The position numbers and the translations under genes were made by a program. This document shows positions 8,808 to 17,039 of a DNA stretch of 64,000 nt, piece by piece. Origin of the DNA: Neorhizobium galegae bv. officinalis. GTDB taxonomy: Bacteria; Pseudomonadota; Alphaproteobacteria; Rhizobiales; Rhizobiaceae. How positions within the stretch are numbered: position 1 is the stretch's first letter; every line of letters begins with the position of its first letter. The stretch spans positions 124,001 through 188,000 of the forward strand of contig CCRI01000013.1 in NCBI GenBank assembly GCA_000985875.1. The letters are read 5' to 3'. The notes under the pieces are model-generated. The model had not been told where the DNA came from. It made no database searches and saw only the letters and a program-made list of their open reading frames with translations.

Positions 8808-8832
8808 AACTGAGAGAAGGAGCGATAGTTCC
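8808..8832 (-). promoter_or_regulatory. Candidate EcfG-type general-stress promoter
   Basis: Read on the minus strand, GGAAC (8832-8828) is followed by 16 bases and AGTT (8811-8808), about 33 bases before the ferritin-like start codon. Alphaproteobacterial EcfG promoters have GGAAC at -35 and CGTT at -10 with 16-17 bases between. The -10 element differs at one base. Confidence 0.4.
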
Positions 8833-8889
8833 AGGACGCTCAGGCCCGGAGAATATCCGGGGACCCTCCAGCATCGGTGACTGACCGGG

Positions 8890-9282
8890 TAAGGTAACGC
8901 CTGAGGATGAGCGGAAAGGATGCCACCACCGCGCAGCTGTTCGACCTCGGCATTCGTTTCGATTGCAGTCGATGTATTGAATGTCCTTGAGAGGCCGTCG
9001 GCTCGCCTGACGGACGCCGGCACCGCGCAGTGGGGAGAAATCATGGCCGGTTCAGCCTCGATGGTCAGCATATCCCCGGGGCGGAGTGCGTCGCTCCGGC
9101 CCGCATTCAGCCATGCGAGCATGACGGCCTTGGCCTTAGATGCATCGTCGCCGGCGGTCCTTAGAACGTTCTCCAGCAGTATCCGGTGGATATTCGGCAT
9201 GCGCGCCAGATCATCGCCTGCCCCGGCTGGGCAGGTCGATCAGATCATAGCTCAGACCTTCGATCTCGATTTCCGCACGCAT
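8890..9282 (-). pseudogene. Aconitase-family remnant: N- and C-terminal ends joined
   Basis: Three conserved pieces of an aconitate hydratase lie in order on the minus strand. From 9282 the frame reads MRAEIEIEGLSYDLIDLP, like an aconitase N-terminus. After a frameshift near 9215 it continues LARMPNIHRILLENVLR, the family's RLP..-..-VLLENLLR motif, down to WLNAGRSD near 9092. It then jumps directly to LRPGDMLTIEAEP and ends TNAEVEQLRGGGIL, the family's extreme C-terminus, with PLILRRYL in another frame. About 800 central residues, including the cysteines for the iron-sulphur cluster, are missing. It is certainly non-functional as an aconitase. It is 30 bases downstream of the transaminase stop. 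Confidence 0.72.
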
Positions 9283-9311
9283 ACCAGCCCGCAAGCCACC
9301 CGCCGTCACTG

Positions 9312-10646
9312 CTACAACGTCTTCAAACCGGCGGCGATGGTCGAAAAGAGCATGTCGATTTCCGCCTCCGAAATGACAAGGGGAGGAGAAAGAACGATGG
9401 TGTTTGCCACCGGCCGTATCATCACGCCTCGCTCGAAGCAGAAATCGTAGACCTTTTTCGCCAAGACCCTGCCGCCGGCGACGTCTTCGCCAAGTTCGAT
9501 GCCGGCGAGCAGCCCGAGATTGCGGATATCCACAACGGCAGGCAGGCCTTTCAGCGAATGGGCCTTCTCCTGCCAGACCGGCTCGATCGCCGCAGCCTGC
9601 TCGAACACGCCTTCGTTCAGATAGACGTTCAGCGTCGCCATGGCCGCCGCGCAAGCCAGCGGATGACCGGAATAGGTGTACCCATGCGAGAACTCCACTG
9701 CCCCTTGCGGGGCGATTTCCATCAGCGTCTCGTAGACATTGCAGGAACTGATAACGCCCCCCATCGGCACCGCACCGTTCGTCATGCCCTTGGCAATGGC
9801 GATGAGGTCGGGCGTGACGCCGAAACGGTCGGCCGCGAACGGATGACCGAGGCGGCCGAAGCCGGTTACCACTTCGTCGAAGATCAGCAGGATGCCGTGG
9901 CGCGTGCAGATTTCCCGCAGTCGTTCCAGGTAGCCAACCGGCGGGATGAGCACGCCCGTCGAGGCCGCAATGGGCTCGACGATCACCGCTGCGACCGTCG
10001 ATGGATCGAAGGTCTGCAGCATCTGTTCGAGCGCGTCGGCGATCTCCGCGCCGTGGGCTGGCTGGCCGCGGCTGAAGGCATTGCGGGCGGGATCGTGCGT
10101 GTGGGGCATATGGGCAGCACCCGGCAAAAGCATGCCGAACTGCTTCTTGTGCGGCCCCATGCCTGCCGCGGAAAGCCCTCCGAAACCGACGCCGTGATAA
10201 CCGCGCTGGCGACCGATGATGCGCTGCCGCTGTCCTTGCCCGCGCGCATGGTGATAGGCGAGGGCAAGCTTCAGTGCGGTATCGGTGGCCTCCGACCCGG
10301 AATTGGTGAAGAAGACGTGATCCAGCCCTTCCGGTGCGAGGGCCGTCAGCCGGCTGGCATATTCGAAGGCAAGGGGATGGCCGAGCCCGAACGAGGATGC
10401 GAAATCAAGCTGTGCTGCCTGTTTCTGGATCGCCTCGACGATTTTTGGATGCCCATGCCCCGCATTCACGCACCAGAGGCCGGCGATCCCGTCCAGAAGA
10501 CGGTGGCCGTCGCTCATGTGGTAATACATGCCGGACGCACCGGTAATGATCTGCGGCTTCTTCTTGAAATCCCGGTTGACCGTGAAAGGCATCCAGTAGG
10601 ATTCGAGCGAATTGGCGTTGAGCTGCTGCATGTGAATTGCTTTCAT
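9312..10646 (-). CDS. Class III aminotransferase (beta-alanine/omega-amino acid:pyruvate type)
   Basis: The 444-residue protein is a fold-type I PLP enzyme. The PLP lysine is Lys286 in IAIAKGMTNG, Asp257 in IFDEVVTGFGR binds the ring nitrogen, and the NSGSEATDTALK phosphate-binding segment is near residue 115. The N-terminal YWMPFTVNRDFK and a central GYHGVGFGG segment resemble omega-amino acid:pyruvate transaminases, which convert beta-alanine or similar terminal amines to aldehydes. It lies downstream of the Dpp importer and C45 hydrolase genes on the same strand, about 145 bases after the ATPase. I infer that it handles an amine released from the imported compound. Confidence 0.88.
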   Translation of the reverse strand: MKAIHMQQLNANSLESYWMPFTVNRDFKKKPQIITGASGMYYHMSDGHRLLDGIAGLWCVNAGHGHPKIVEAIQKQAAQLDFASSFGLGHPLAFEYASRLTALAPEGLDHVFFTNSGSEATDTALKLALAYHHARGQGQRQRIIGRQRGYHGVGFGGLSAAGMGPHKKQFGMLLPGAAHMPHTHDPARNAFSRGQPAHGAEIADALEQMLQTFDPSTVAAVIVEPIAASTGVLIPPVGYLERLREICTRHGILLIFDEVVTGFGRLGHPFAADRFGVTPDLIAIAKGMTNGAVPMGGVISSCNVYETLMEIAPQGAVEFSHGYTYSGHPLACAAAMATLNVYLNEGVFEQAAAIEPVWQEKAHSLKGLPAVVDIRNLGLLAGIELGEDVAGGRVLAKKVYDFCFERGVMIRPVANTIVLSPPLVISEAEIDMLFSTIAAGLKTL

Positions 10647-10789
10647 TCTTCGATCAGATGAAATCGGCCCTTTTTGGGATCTGCGTCGTCACTTTGCCGC
10701 ATCCAGCTTGTTGACGGAGGGCGGGATCGGCGCATGACGTTCCCGGCATGAGAGACGAAGGGATTGCCGTCGAGCGGTCTTGGGTCTCA

Positions 10790-12397
10790 TTACGCGGCAA
10801 GGCCGAGGGTGGGCGTCGCCTCGAGCAGAGCCTGCGTATAGGGGTGTTGCGGGTGATCGAGGATCTGGCCGACGCTGCCTTCCTCGACGATCAGGCCCTG
10901 CTGCATGACGACGATCCGGTCGGCGACGCGGGAGACGGCGCCAAGATCGTGCGAAATGAAAAGGCAGGCGAAGCCGTGGTTTTCCTGCAGCTTGCGGAAG
11001 AGATCGAGAACCTGCTTCTGGATCGTCATGTCGAGCGCCGAGACGGGCTCGTCGGCGACGACGAAAGCGGGATTGCGGATGACCGCACGCGCGATCGCGA
11101 CGCGCTGCCTCTGCCCGCCGGACAAGGCATGCGGATAACGATCTCCAAGTCCGGCAAGGCCGACCTCACCCAGAATATCACTCACCCGCTCGGCCTTTTC
11201 CCGGCCGCTGAGTTTCGGGCCATGTATGAGCGGCTCGCCGACGATTTCCGCGATCTTCTGGCGCGGGTCGAGGGACGAATAGGGATCCTGGAAGACGAGT
11301 TGGCACTGCAGGCGGTAATCACGGGCAGCGGCCCGGTCGGCGGATGCCATCGGGCGCCCGCGAAACAGGATGTCTCCTCCCGACAATGGCAGCAGGCCCA
11401 GCATTGCCCGTCCGAGCGTGGTCTTGCCGGAGCCGGAACCGCCGACAACGGCGACCACTTCGCCGGGACGCACGCCGAGCGAAACACCCCTCACCGCAAG
11501 CTTCTTTTCCGCCGTGCTGAACATATTGCCGGCACCCGAGAAGGTCACCTCGACACCGCGGGCCTCGATCAGCGGCGCCGCTTCGGCGGGGGGCACCCGG
11601 CCGTGGTCACGTTTCGGCAGGGCGTCGATCAGCGTGCGCGTATATTGCTCTTTCGGCCGATGCAGAACCTCCTCGACCGGACCCGATTCTATCAGTCTGC
11701 CCCGCTCCAGGACGAAGACCTTCTTCGCGTATTGGGCGACGAGACCGAGATTGTGGGTGATCAGCAGAACCGAGGTGCCGAAGGTGCGCGTCAGATCGAC
11801 CATGACCTCCATGACCTCGCGCTGGGTCAACGTGTCGAGCGCCGTCGTCGGTTCGTCGGCGATCAGCAGCTTCGGCCGAAGCAGCATGACCGAGGCGAGC
11901 ATGATGCGCTGGCGCATGCCGCCCGAGAACTGATGCGGGAACGCGGCAAGGCAGGCTTCTGGGTTCGGGATTTTCACCCGCTCCAGCATTTCGGATGCAC
12001 GTGCGCGCGCCGCCTCGACGCTCAGCTTCTCATGCAGCCGCAGCCCCTCGACCAACTGTGCGCCGATCGTCATCGCCGGATTGAGCGATACCATCGGCTC
12101 CTGGAAGACCATGCCGATCTCGGCGCCACGAACTTTGCGGATCTCGCTACCCGTCATCTTCAGGACGTCATTGCCTTCGAACAGGATCTTTCCGGAGACC
12201 GGCGTGATTGCCTTGGGGAGCAGCCGCATGGCTGCGCGTGCGGCGACCGTCTTGCCGCTGCCGCTTTCGCCCACCAGTGCGACGATGCTGCCCGCCTCGA
12301 CATCGAACGACACGTCATGGAGGATCGGGTGCCCGTTCGAGGTCGTGACGCGGAGATCGCGGACGTCGAGCAGGGGCCGGGAAGTTTCTGCGTTCAT
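10790..12397 (-). CDS. Dpp-type ABC importer, fused double ATPase
   Basis: The 535-residue protein contains two complete ATPase domains equivalent to DppD and DppF. Each has Walker A (VGESGSGKT near residue 36; VGGSGSGKT near 310), a signature (FSGGMRQRIM near 155; LSGGQRQRVA near 430) and Walker B (IADEPTTALD; VADEPVSALD). Residues after the first domain carry the oligopeptide-type C-terminal extension. Its ATG overlaps the stop of the permease gene. The importer it powers comprises the genes at 12397-15737. Confidence 0.92.
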   Translation of the reverse strand: MNAETSRPLLDVRDLRVTTSNGHPILHDVSFDVEAGSIVALVGESGSGKTVAARAAMRLLPKAITPVSGKILFEGNDVLKMTGSEIRKVRGAEIGMVFQEPMVSLNPAMTIGAQLVEGLRLHEKLSVEAARARASEMLERVKIPNPEACLAAFPHQFSGGMRQRIMLASVMLLRPKLLIADEPTTALDTLTQREVMEVMVDLTRTFGTSVLLITHNLGLVAQYAKKVFVLERGRLIESGPVEEVLHRPKEQYTRTLIDALPKRDHGRVPPAEAAPLIEARGVEVTFSGAGNMFSTAEKKLAVRGVSLGVRPGEVVAVVGGSGSGKTTLGRAMLGLLPLSGGDILFRGRPMASADRAAARDYRLQCQLVFQDPYSSLDPRQKIAEIVGEPLIHGPKLSGREKAERVSDILGEVGLAGLGDRYPHALSGGQRQRVAIARAVIRNPAFVVADEPVSALDMTIQKQVLDLFRKLQENHGFACLFISHDLGAVSRVADRIVVMQQGLIVEEGSVGQILDHPQHPYTQALLEATPTLGLAA

Positions 12398-13212
12398 CAC
12401 CGTTGCTCCATTCTCGGGTCGAAGCGGTCCCGCAGCGCATCTCCGAGCAAGTTGATGCCGAGCAGCGTCATCGAGATGCAGATGCCGGGGGCGAGCCCGA
12501 GCCAGGGGGCCTTTTCGATATAGGTACGCGCCGCAGACAGCATGTTGCCCCAGGTCGGCGCCGGCGGAGGCACGCCGAGGCCGAGGAAGCTCAGGCCGCT
12601 TTCCGCCAGCACCACCCAACCGAACATCGAGGTGGCGAGCACCACGATCGGCGCGGTGCAATTGGGCAGGACATGGCGAAACATGGTGGCGAATTCGGAA
12701 TTGCCGATGACGCGCGACGCCTCGACATATTCCCGTTCCCTGGCCGACAAGACGCTTGCCCGGACAACGCGCAGCACCGAGGGGGAATAGGCGATCCCGA
12801 GCGCCAGGATGATGCCGTATTTGTTCGGGCCGGAAATCACCATCAGGCCGAGCGCCAGCAGGGTGCCGGGAAAGGCGAGGAGCGCGTCGCTGAAGACCAT
12901 CAGGATCCGGTCGACCAGCCCTCGCGTGTAGCCTGCGATCAGGCCGGTGATCGTGCCGACCGTGATCGCGAAGGCAACCGTCAGGATGGCGACCGTCATG
13001 CTCTGCACCGCCCCGGTCATCAGGCGGGAGACGACATCGCGGCCGAATTCGTCGGTGCCGAGCCAGAATTGCGCCGATGGCGGTTTCAGCTTGGCAACGA
13101 GCTTGATTGCCGCCGGCTCGTAGGGCGTCCAGAACAGAGCCAGGAGGGCCATGCCACCGATGAAGATCAGCAGGGCCGAGCCGATCAGGAGGTTTGCGGG
13201 CTGCCTGATCAT
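12397..13212 (-). CDS. Dpp-type ABC importer permease (DppC type)
   Basis: The 271-residue inner-membrane protein has an N-terminal helix (LLIGSALLIFIGGMALLALF), the family LGTDEFGRDVVSRL motif near residue 52, and an EAA loop YVEASRVIGNSEFATMFRH. The C-terminal SGLSFLGLGVPPPAPTWG is diagnostic for DppC-like subunits. ATG at 13212 overlaps the preceding permease stop; the longer open frame upstream is antisense-like read-through. It pairs with the DppB-type subunit encoded immediately upstream. Confidence 0.92.
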   Translation of the reverse strand: MIRQPANLLIGSALLIFIGGMALLALFWTPYEPAAIKLVAKLKPPSAQFWLGTDEFGRDVVSRLMTGAVQSMTVAILTVAFAITVGTITGLIAGYTRGLVDRILMVFSDALLAFPGTLLALGLMVISGPNKYGIILALGIAYSPSVLRVVRASVLSAREREYVEASRVIGNSEFATMFRHVLPNCTAPIVVLATSMFGWVVLAESGLSFLGLGVPPPAPTWGNMLSAARTYIEKAPWLGLAPGICISMTLLGINLLGDALRDRFDPRMEQR

Positions 13213-14162
13213 GAGGCGGTGACCCGCGGATCGAACAGCGGATAACACAGATCGACGATCAGATTGACGATCACGTAGATCAAGGCCGTGAACAACAGAC
13301 ATCCCTGTACCACCGGATAGTCGCGAGCGAAGATCGCATCGACGAGAAGGCGCCCGAGGCCGGGCAAGGTGAAGACGGTTTCCAGGACCGCGATGCCGCC
13401 GAGCAGCCCGCCAAGCACCAGGCCGATCATCGTCCAGGTCGGGGCGAAGGCGTTGGGCAGCACGTGGCGAAGCAGGACCTTTCGTTCCGAAAGACCCTTG
13501 GCGCGGGCATGCATGACATATTCCAGCCGCAGGATTTCGATGGCGCTGGCGCGCATCATGCGGGTGAGCACGCCGACCTCGATCAGCATCAACGTCACGA
13601 CCGGCAGGATGACATAGGTGATGGCGGTCCACGGTTTTTCGGTGAACGGCACGTAGCCGACAACCGGCAGCCATCCGAGCTTCAATCCAAAGACCAGCAG
13701 AAGGACGAGACCGAGCCAGAAGCTGGGAACCGACATCAGCAGCGTCGAGGCGGCGACGATGGCGACATCCACATGCTCGTTCTGCCGCCATGCCGCCACA
13801 AGGCCGGCCGGAACCGCGATCAGCGTCGCGAGTGCCACGGCGATCAGGACGATGGTGGCACTGACCTGGAAGCGGTCGAGCATCAGGGGCAGGACGGGCG
13901 CGCCGTTGGAGATGGAAAGGCCAAGATCACCCCGCAGGACATTGCCGAGCCAATAAAGGAACTGCATCGCCACCGGCTGATCAAGGCCGAGATTGGCGCG
14001 CAGGCTTGCAAGCTCGTCCGGGCTGGCGCTATCGCCGAGGATCAGCTGGGCCGGGTCGCCGGGGATCATCCGCACCAGGAAGAACACCATGACGGCCACG
14101 ATCAGGAGTGTCGGAAGCGTCCATAACAGACGCTTCGCGACATATTTCGAAAGGGCGTGCAT
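13209..14162 (-). CDS. Dpp-type ABC importer permease (DppB type)
   Basis: The 317-residue inner-membrane subunit starts with YVAKRLLWTLPTLLIVAVMV, the usual DppB first helix, and includes MIPGDPAQLILG and the EAA-loop region EYVMHARAKGLSERKVLLRH. It overlaps the DppC gene at its 3' end and lies three bases after the binding-protein stop. Its C-terminal YPLFDPRV is typical of the family. Confidence 0.92.
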   Translation of the reverse strand: MHALSKYVAKRLLWTLPTLLIVAVMVFFLVRMIPGDPAQLILGDSASPDELASLRANLGLDQPVAMQFLYWLGNVLRGDLGLSISNGAPVLPLMLDRFQVSATIVLIAVALATLIAVPAGLVAAWRQNEHVDVAIVAASTLLMSVPSFWLGLVLLLVFGLKLGWLPVVGYVPFTEKPWTAITYVILPVVTLMLIEVGVLTRMMRASAIEILRLEYVMHARAKGLSERKVLLRHVLPNAFAPTWTMIGLVLGGLLGGIAVLETVFTLPGLGRLLVDAIFARDYPVVQGCLLFTALIYVIVNLIVDLCYPLFDPRVTAS

Positions 14163-14165
14163 GAG

Positions 14166-15737
14166 CTATTTCCCTTGTGCGAAGGAAACGCCCCACATGC
14201 GCGGATAACCGACCGGCCACGTCTTGTATCCTTCCACATTGGCGCGCACCGCGCCGATGCGGGTGCCGGAATAGAGCGGGATCAACGGGACGTCGGCGCG
14301 GATCATGCCTTCCAGCTTGTCAAGCAGCGCCTGCCGCTCCTTGGCGTCGCCGATCGTTGTGCTCTCGGCGATCAGCTTCAGGCCCTCCGGATTGTCCCAT
14401 ACCTTGTTCGGGCTCTTGTCCTTGCTGCCGCTGACCATGTCGTAGGAAAGCGAAGGATCGAGGCGTGCGGAATAGGTGAACGACATGGCGGAGTAGTTGC
14501 CGGCCGTGTAGCGGTCGAGCAGCGTCGCCCAGTCGAGCGTCTCGATCTCGATATTGATGCCGGCTTCCTGCGCCATCGCCTGGACGAGGACCGCGGCATC
14601 GAAGAGCGACGGATAAAACTTCGTCGCCAGCCACTTGATGGGCTGGCCCTTGTATCCGGCTTCCGCCAGCAGCTTTTTCGCCTCGTCGAGGTTGCGGGCC
14701 GGGATTTCCTTCTGCTGCTTGCCGGAATAGGGGCTCGGGACCGGAATGACCGAGAAATTCGCCGGCGACTGGCCGTTCGTCAAGGCTTCCGAGATCTGCG
14801 CGATATCGAGGGAGAGCAGTAGCGCCTTGCGGATCCGGACGTCCTTCAGCAGCGGATCGCGGGTCTGGAATAGAAGAGCGGTCAGGCCCATGCTGGCGAC
14901 CTTGTCCACCTTCAGCTTGTCGCTGCCGGATAGTTCCTCGACGTCGGCATTGTTGACGTCGCTCAGCACGTCGATGTCTCCGGAATAGAGCGCGGCCTTG
15001 GCCGCAGCATCGTCTGGAATGATCATGAAGCGCACGGCCGCGATCTTCGGCTTCTTGTCACCGACATAGCCGGTACGCTCGCCGCCGGGCGAGACGTAGT
15101 TGGGATTGGCAGCAAGCTGCACATATTGGCCGCTGCGCCATTCCTGCAGCATGAAGGGGCCCGTTCCGACAGGCTTCACCCACTTGCCCTGCGCATCGAG
15201 CGAGCTCTTCTGGTAGATGCCGGTGCCGCCGCAATCGGTGCGGGCAATGGTGGCGAGGAAGAGGGCGGTCGGCTTCTCCAGCGTGAAGACGACGGTTGCG
15301 GCATCCGGCGCCGCCACGTTGGTGACATTGGCGACGCCGGATCCCGTCACGTCCTTGAGACACCTCCAGGCGGTCTTGGGATCCACGTAGCGCTGCCATG
15401 AGGACAGGACATCGGCGGAGGTCAGGGGCTCGCCATTGCTGAACTTCAGCCCGTCACGCAGCTTGAACGTATAGGTCTTGCCGTCGGGGGAAATGTCGAC
15501 CGACTTTGCCAAGAGCGGCGCGATCGAGGCGTCGTCCTTGTATCCGACAAGGCCTTCGACCATGTGCAGGACGATCGCGTCGCTATTGGCATCACGGTTG
15601 ACGCCGGGATCGGTCGAGCGGATGTCTGCATTGATGCGCACGCGCATCGTCTTGTCCTGCGCCATGGCCGCGCCTGCGGCGGTCGTGGCCAGCAGCGCGA
15701 CCGCTGCCGTCGTCTTCAACAGACTTTCAACTTTCAT
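14166..15737 (-). CDS. Dpp-type periplasmic binding protein (family 5)
   Basis: The 523-residue protein has a Sec signal peptide (LLKTTAAVALLATTAAGAAMA) and a family 5 solute-binding fold: DIRSTDPGVNRDANS, LAKSVDISPDGKTYTFKLRDG, SNGEPLTSADV and VGTGPFML are family landmarks. Such proteins bind peptides, opines, oligosaccharides or nickel. It is the first importer gene after the C45 hydrolase gene, so the same substrate is probably cleaved by that enzyme. Confidence 0.92.
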   Translation of the reverse strand: MKVESLLKTTAAVALLATTAAGAAMAQDKTMRVRINADIRSTDPGVNRDANSDAIVLHMVEGLVGYKDDASIAPLLAKSVDISPDGKTYTFKLRDGLKFSNGEPLTSADVLSSWQRYVDPKTAWRCLKDVTGSGVANVTNVAAPDAATVVFTLEKPTALFLATIARTDCGGTGIYQKSSLDAQGKWVKPVGTGPFMLQEWRSGQYVQLAANPNYVSPGGERTGYVGDKKPKIAAVRFMIIPDDAAAKAALYSGDIDVLSDVNNADVEELSGSDKLKVDKVASMGLTALLFQTRDPLLKDVRIRKALLLSLDIAQISEALTNGQSPANFSVIPVPSPYSGKQQKEIPARNLDEAKKLLAEAGYKGQPIKWLATKFYPSLFDAAVLVQAMAQEAGINIEIETLDWATLLDRYTAGNYSAMSFTYSARLDPSLSYDMVSGSKDKSPNKVWDNPEGLKLIAESTTIGDAKERQALLDKLEGMIRADVPLIPLYSGTRIGAVRANVEGYKTWPVGYPRMWGVSFAQGK

Positions 15738-15774
15738 TGGAGGCTCCCGTATTTGTTCCCTTATGGGTTTTTGT

Positions 15775-16935
15775 TTAGGCCGCGTTCGTTTGAGCCTTGC
15801 GGGGCTCTTCGACGGGCCTGATCCTCATGTCGAGGCTGTAGTTCCAGAAATGCGCTCCGAGCGCCGGCAGCAACGCGACCTCCATGCGGCCTTCGCCCGG
15901 CACCATGACGATCATGGCGACCGTCGCGGACTGATTGTTGGACAGCGATTTGCGCGGCGGGCGGCAGACCGACCAGGGACTTTCGAAAGTATCGGAGAGT
16001 GCGGTCTTGACGGTGTCCACCGTGACCTTGCCGACATGCGGCTCGATCAGCTGGCGGACGCGCAGATCACGGTAGAGCGAGTCCGGCATGTTGACGACGC
16101 CCTTGTCGAGCAGCTTTGACAGTGCAACCTGGCTCTGGAAATGGTTGGCATGCACCAGCACGCCGTTTTCCGGGTGAACCAGAAAAGTTTCGTCGGGCGC
16201 ACATTCGAAATCGATTGCGACGCCATGGGCGTGGCCGATCATCATGTTGTTCGACGCAGACTTGCGGGTTCCGTAGACCGCCTGCATGGACATCGCCAGA
16301 TGGTCCTGTTCCAGAACCTTGCGGCGGATGATGGCGAGCGGCACGCCGAGTTCCCGGTAATCCCGGTCGGTTTCGAGGTAGTTGCCGCTGATCGAGATGC
16401 CGGCGGAGTTGAAGCCGGTCCGCGCAAGGCCGCCGGCTTCGGTGAAGGTGATGATGTCGGGCCCATCGCTGCGCTTGATCTTGAGCACGATCGCCGTTTC
16501 GGCGCATTCGGCCTTCCAGTCCCAATTCTGGGCGTGGATGAAGACGTTGTCTCGAGCAGCGGAGGGCATGACGAAAACGCCGGTGCAGCCATCCGACTGG
16601 ATGAAGTCCGCCTGACCCTTTTCCCGGCGGCGCGCAAGCTTGAGGATTTCCGTGCGTGCATTGAGCAGCAGGATTGCAGCCAGATCGGCGTTCACGGCCC
16701 GGGCGATGCCGCGCATCTCCTCGATATACTGGGGGCCAAAGTCCTCGATCGCGCTGGCGAAACGGTCGATCATCGCCGCCAGGTCGCTGTCTGTCAGGCC
16801 GGAGGAATGCAGCTGGTCCTTGTAGTGCCCGATGCCCTTGAGGATACGCTCCGCCGCCTGTTCGCCATATTGTTGGCCGCGCTCGAATGGCGTACCAGAA
16901 ATCTCGATGAGCGGGCAGGGAAGAGGCAAGGTCAT
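15775..16935 (-). CDS. C45-family N-terminal-nucleophile hydrolase (acyl-CoA:6-APA acyltransferase-like)
   Basis: The 386-residue protein belongs to the peptidase C45/carcinine hydrolase family. The conserved GCT triad is at 116-118 (SDGCTGVFV), where Cys117 would become the N-terminal nucleophile after self-cleavage; preceding residues 1-116 form the propeptide or alpha chain with PFERGQQYGEQ. The conserved AQNWDWKAE and GLARTGFNSAGISISGN segments follow. There is no signal peptide, so it acts in the cytoplasm. Known members hydrolyse amide bonds such as beta-alanyl-amines or exchange penicillin side chains. It leads the operon with the Dpp importer and an omega-amino-acid transaminase. That pairing would fit cleavage of an imported beta-alanyl or N-acyl amide, but this is inferred. 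Confidence 0.85.
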   Translation of the reverse strand: MTLPLPCPLIEISGTPFERGQQYGEQAAERILKGIGHYKDQLHSSGLTDSDLAAMIDRFASAIEDFGPQYIEEMRGIARAVNADLAAILLLNARTEILKLARRREKGQADFIQSDGCTGVFVMPSAARDNVFIHAQNWDWKAECAETAIVLKIKRSDGPDIITFTEAGGLARTGFNSAGISISGNYLETDRDYRELGVPLAIIRRKVLEQDHLAMSMQAVYGTRKSASNNMMIGHAHGVAIDFECAPDETFLVHPENGVLVHANHFQSQVALSKLLDKGVVNMPDSLYRDLRVRQLIEPHVGKVTVDTVKTALSDTFESPWSVCRPPRKSLSNNQSATVAMIVMVPGEGRMEVALLPALGAHFWNYSLDMRIRPVEEPRKAQTNAA

Positions 16936-16993
16936 GATGACGTTTTCCAGATGCTGTATGGCGGCAGGCCGAACGGTTGCCTTCGCGTAAAAA

Positions 16994-17011
16994 GTATTTC
17001 ATACAACAAAA
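16994..17011. promoter_or_regulatory. Operator candidate for tandem-HTH GntR regulator
   Basis: GTATTTCATACAACAAAA lies between the divergent C45 hydrolase and regulator genes. A similar word in reverse orientation occurs just after the regulator gene (17917-17933: TTTTGTATAATGAAAAT). The shared core is TTTCAT..ACAA. Operator function is inferred. Confidence 0.4.
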
Positions 17012-17039
17012 ACCAAAATTATCGGAAAGGCAAGCGGAA

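Noticed and set aside
12397..13791. Longer 464-codon version of the DppC-type permease
   Set aside because: The extra N-terminal part is an out-of-frame reading of the DppB-type gene. The ATG at 13212 with ATGA overlap gives a normal-length permease.
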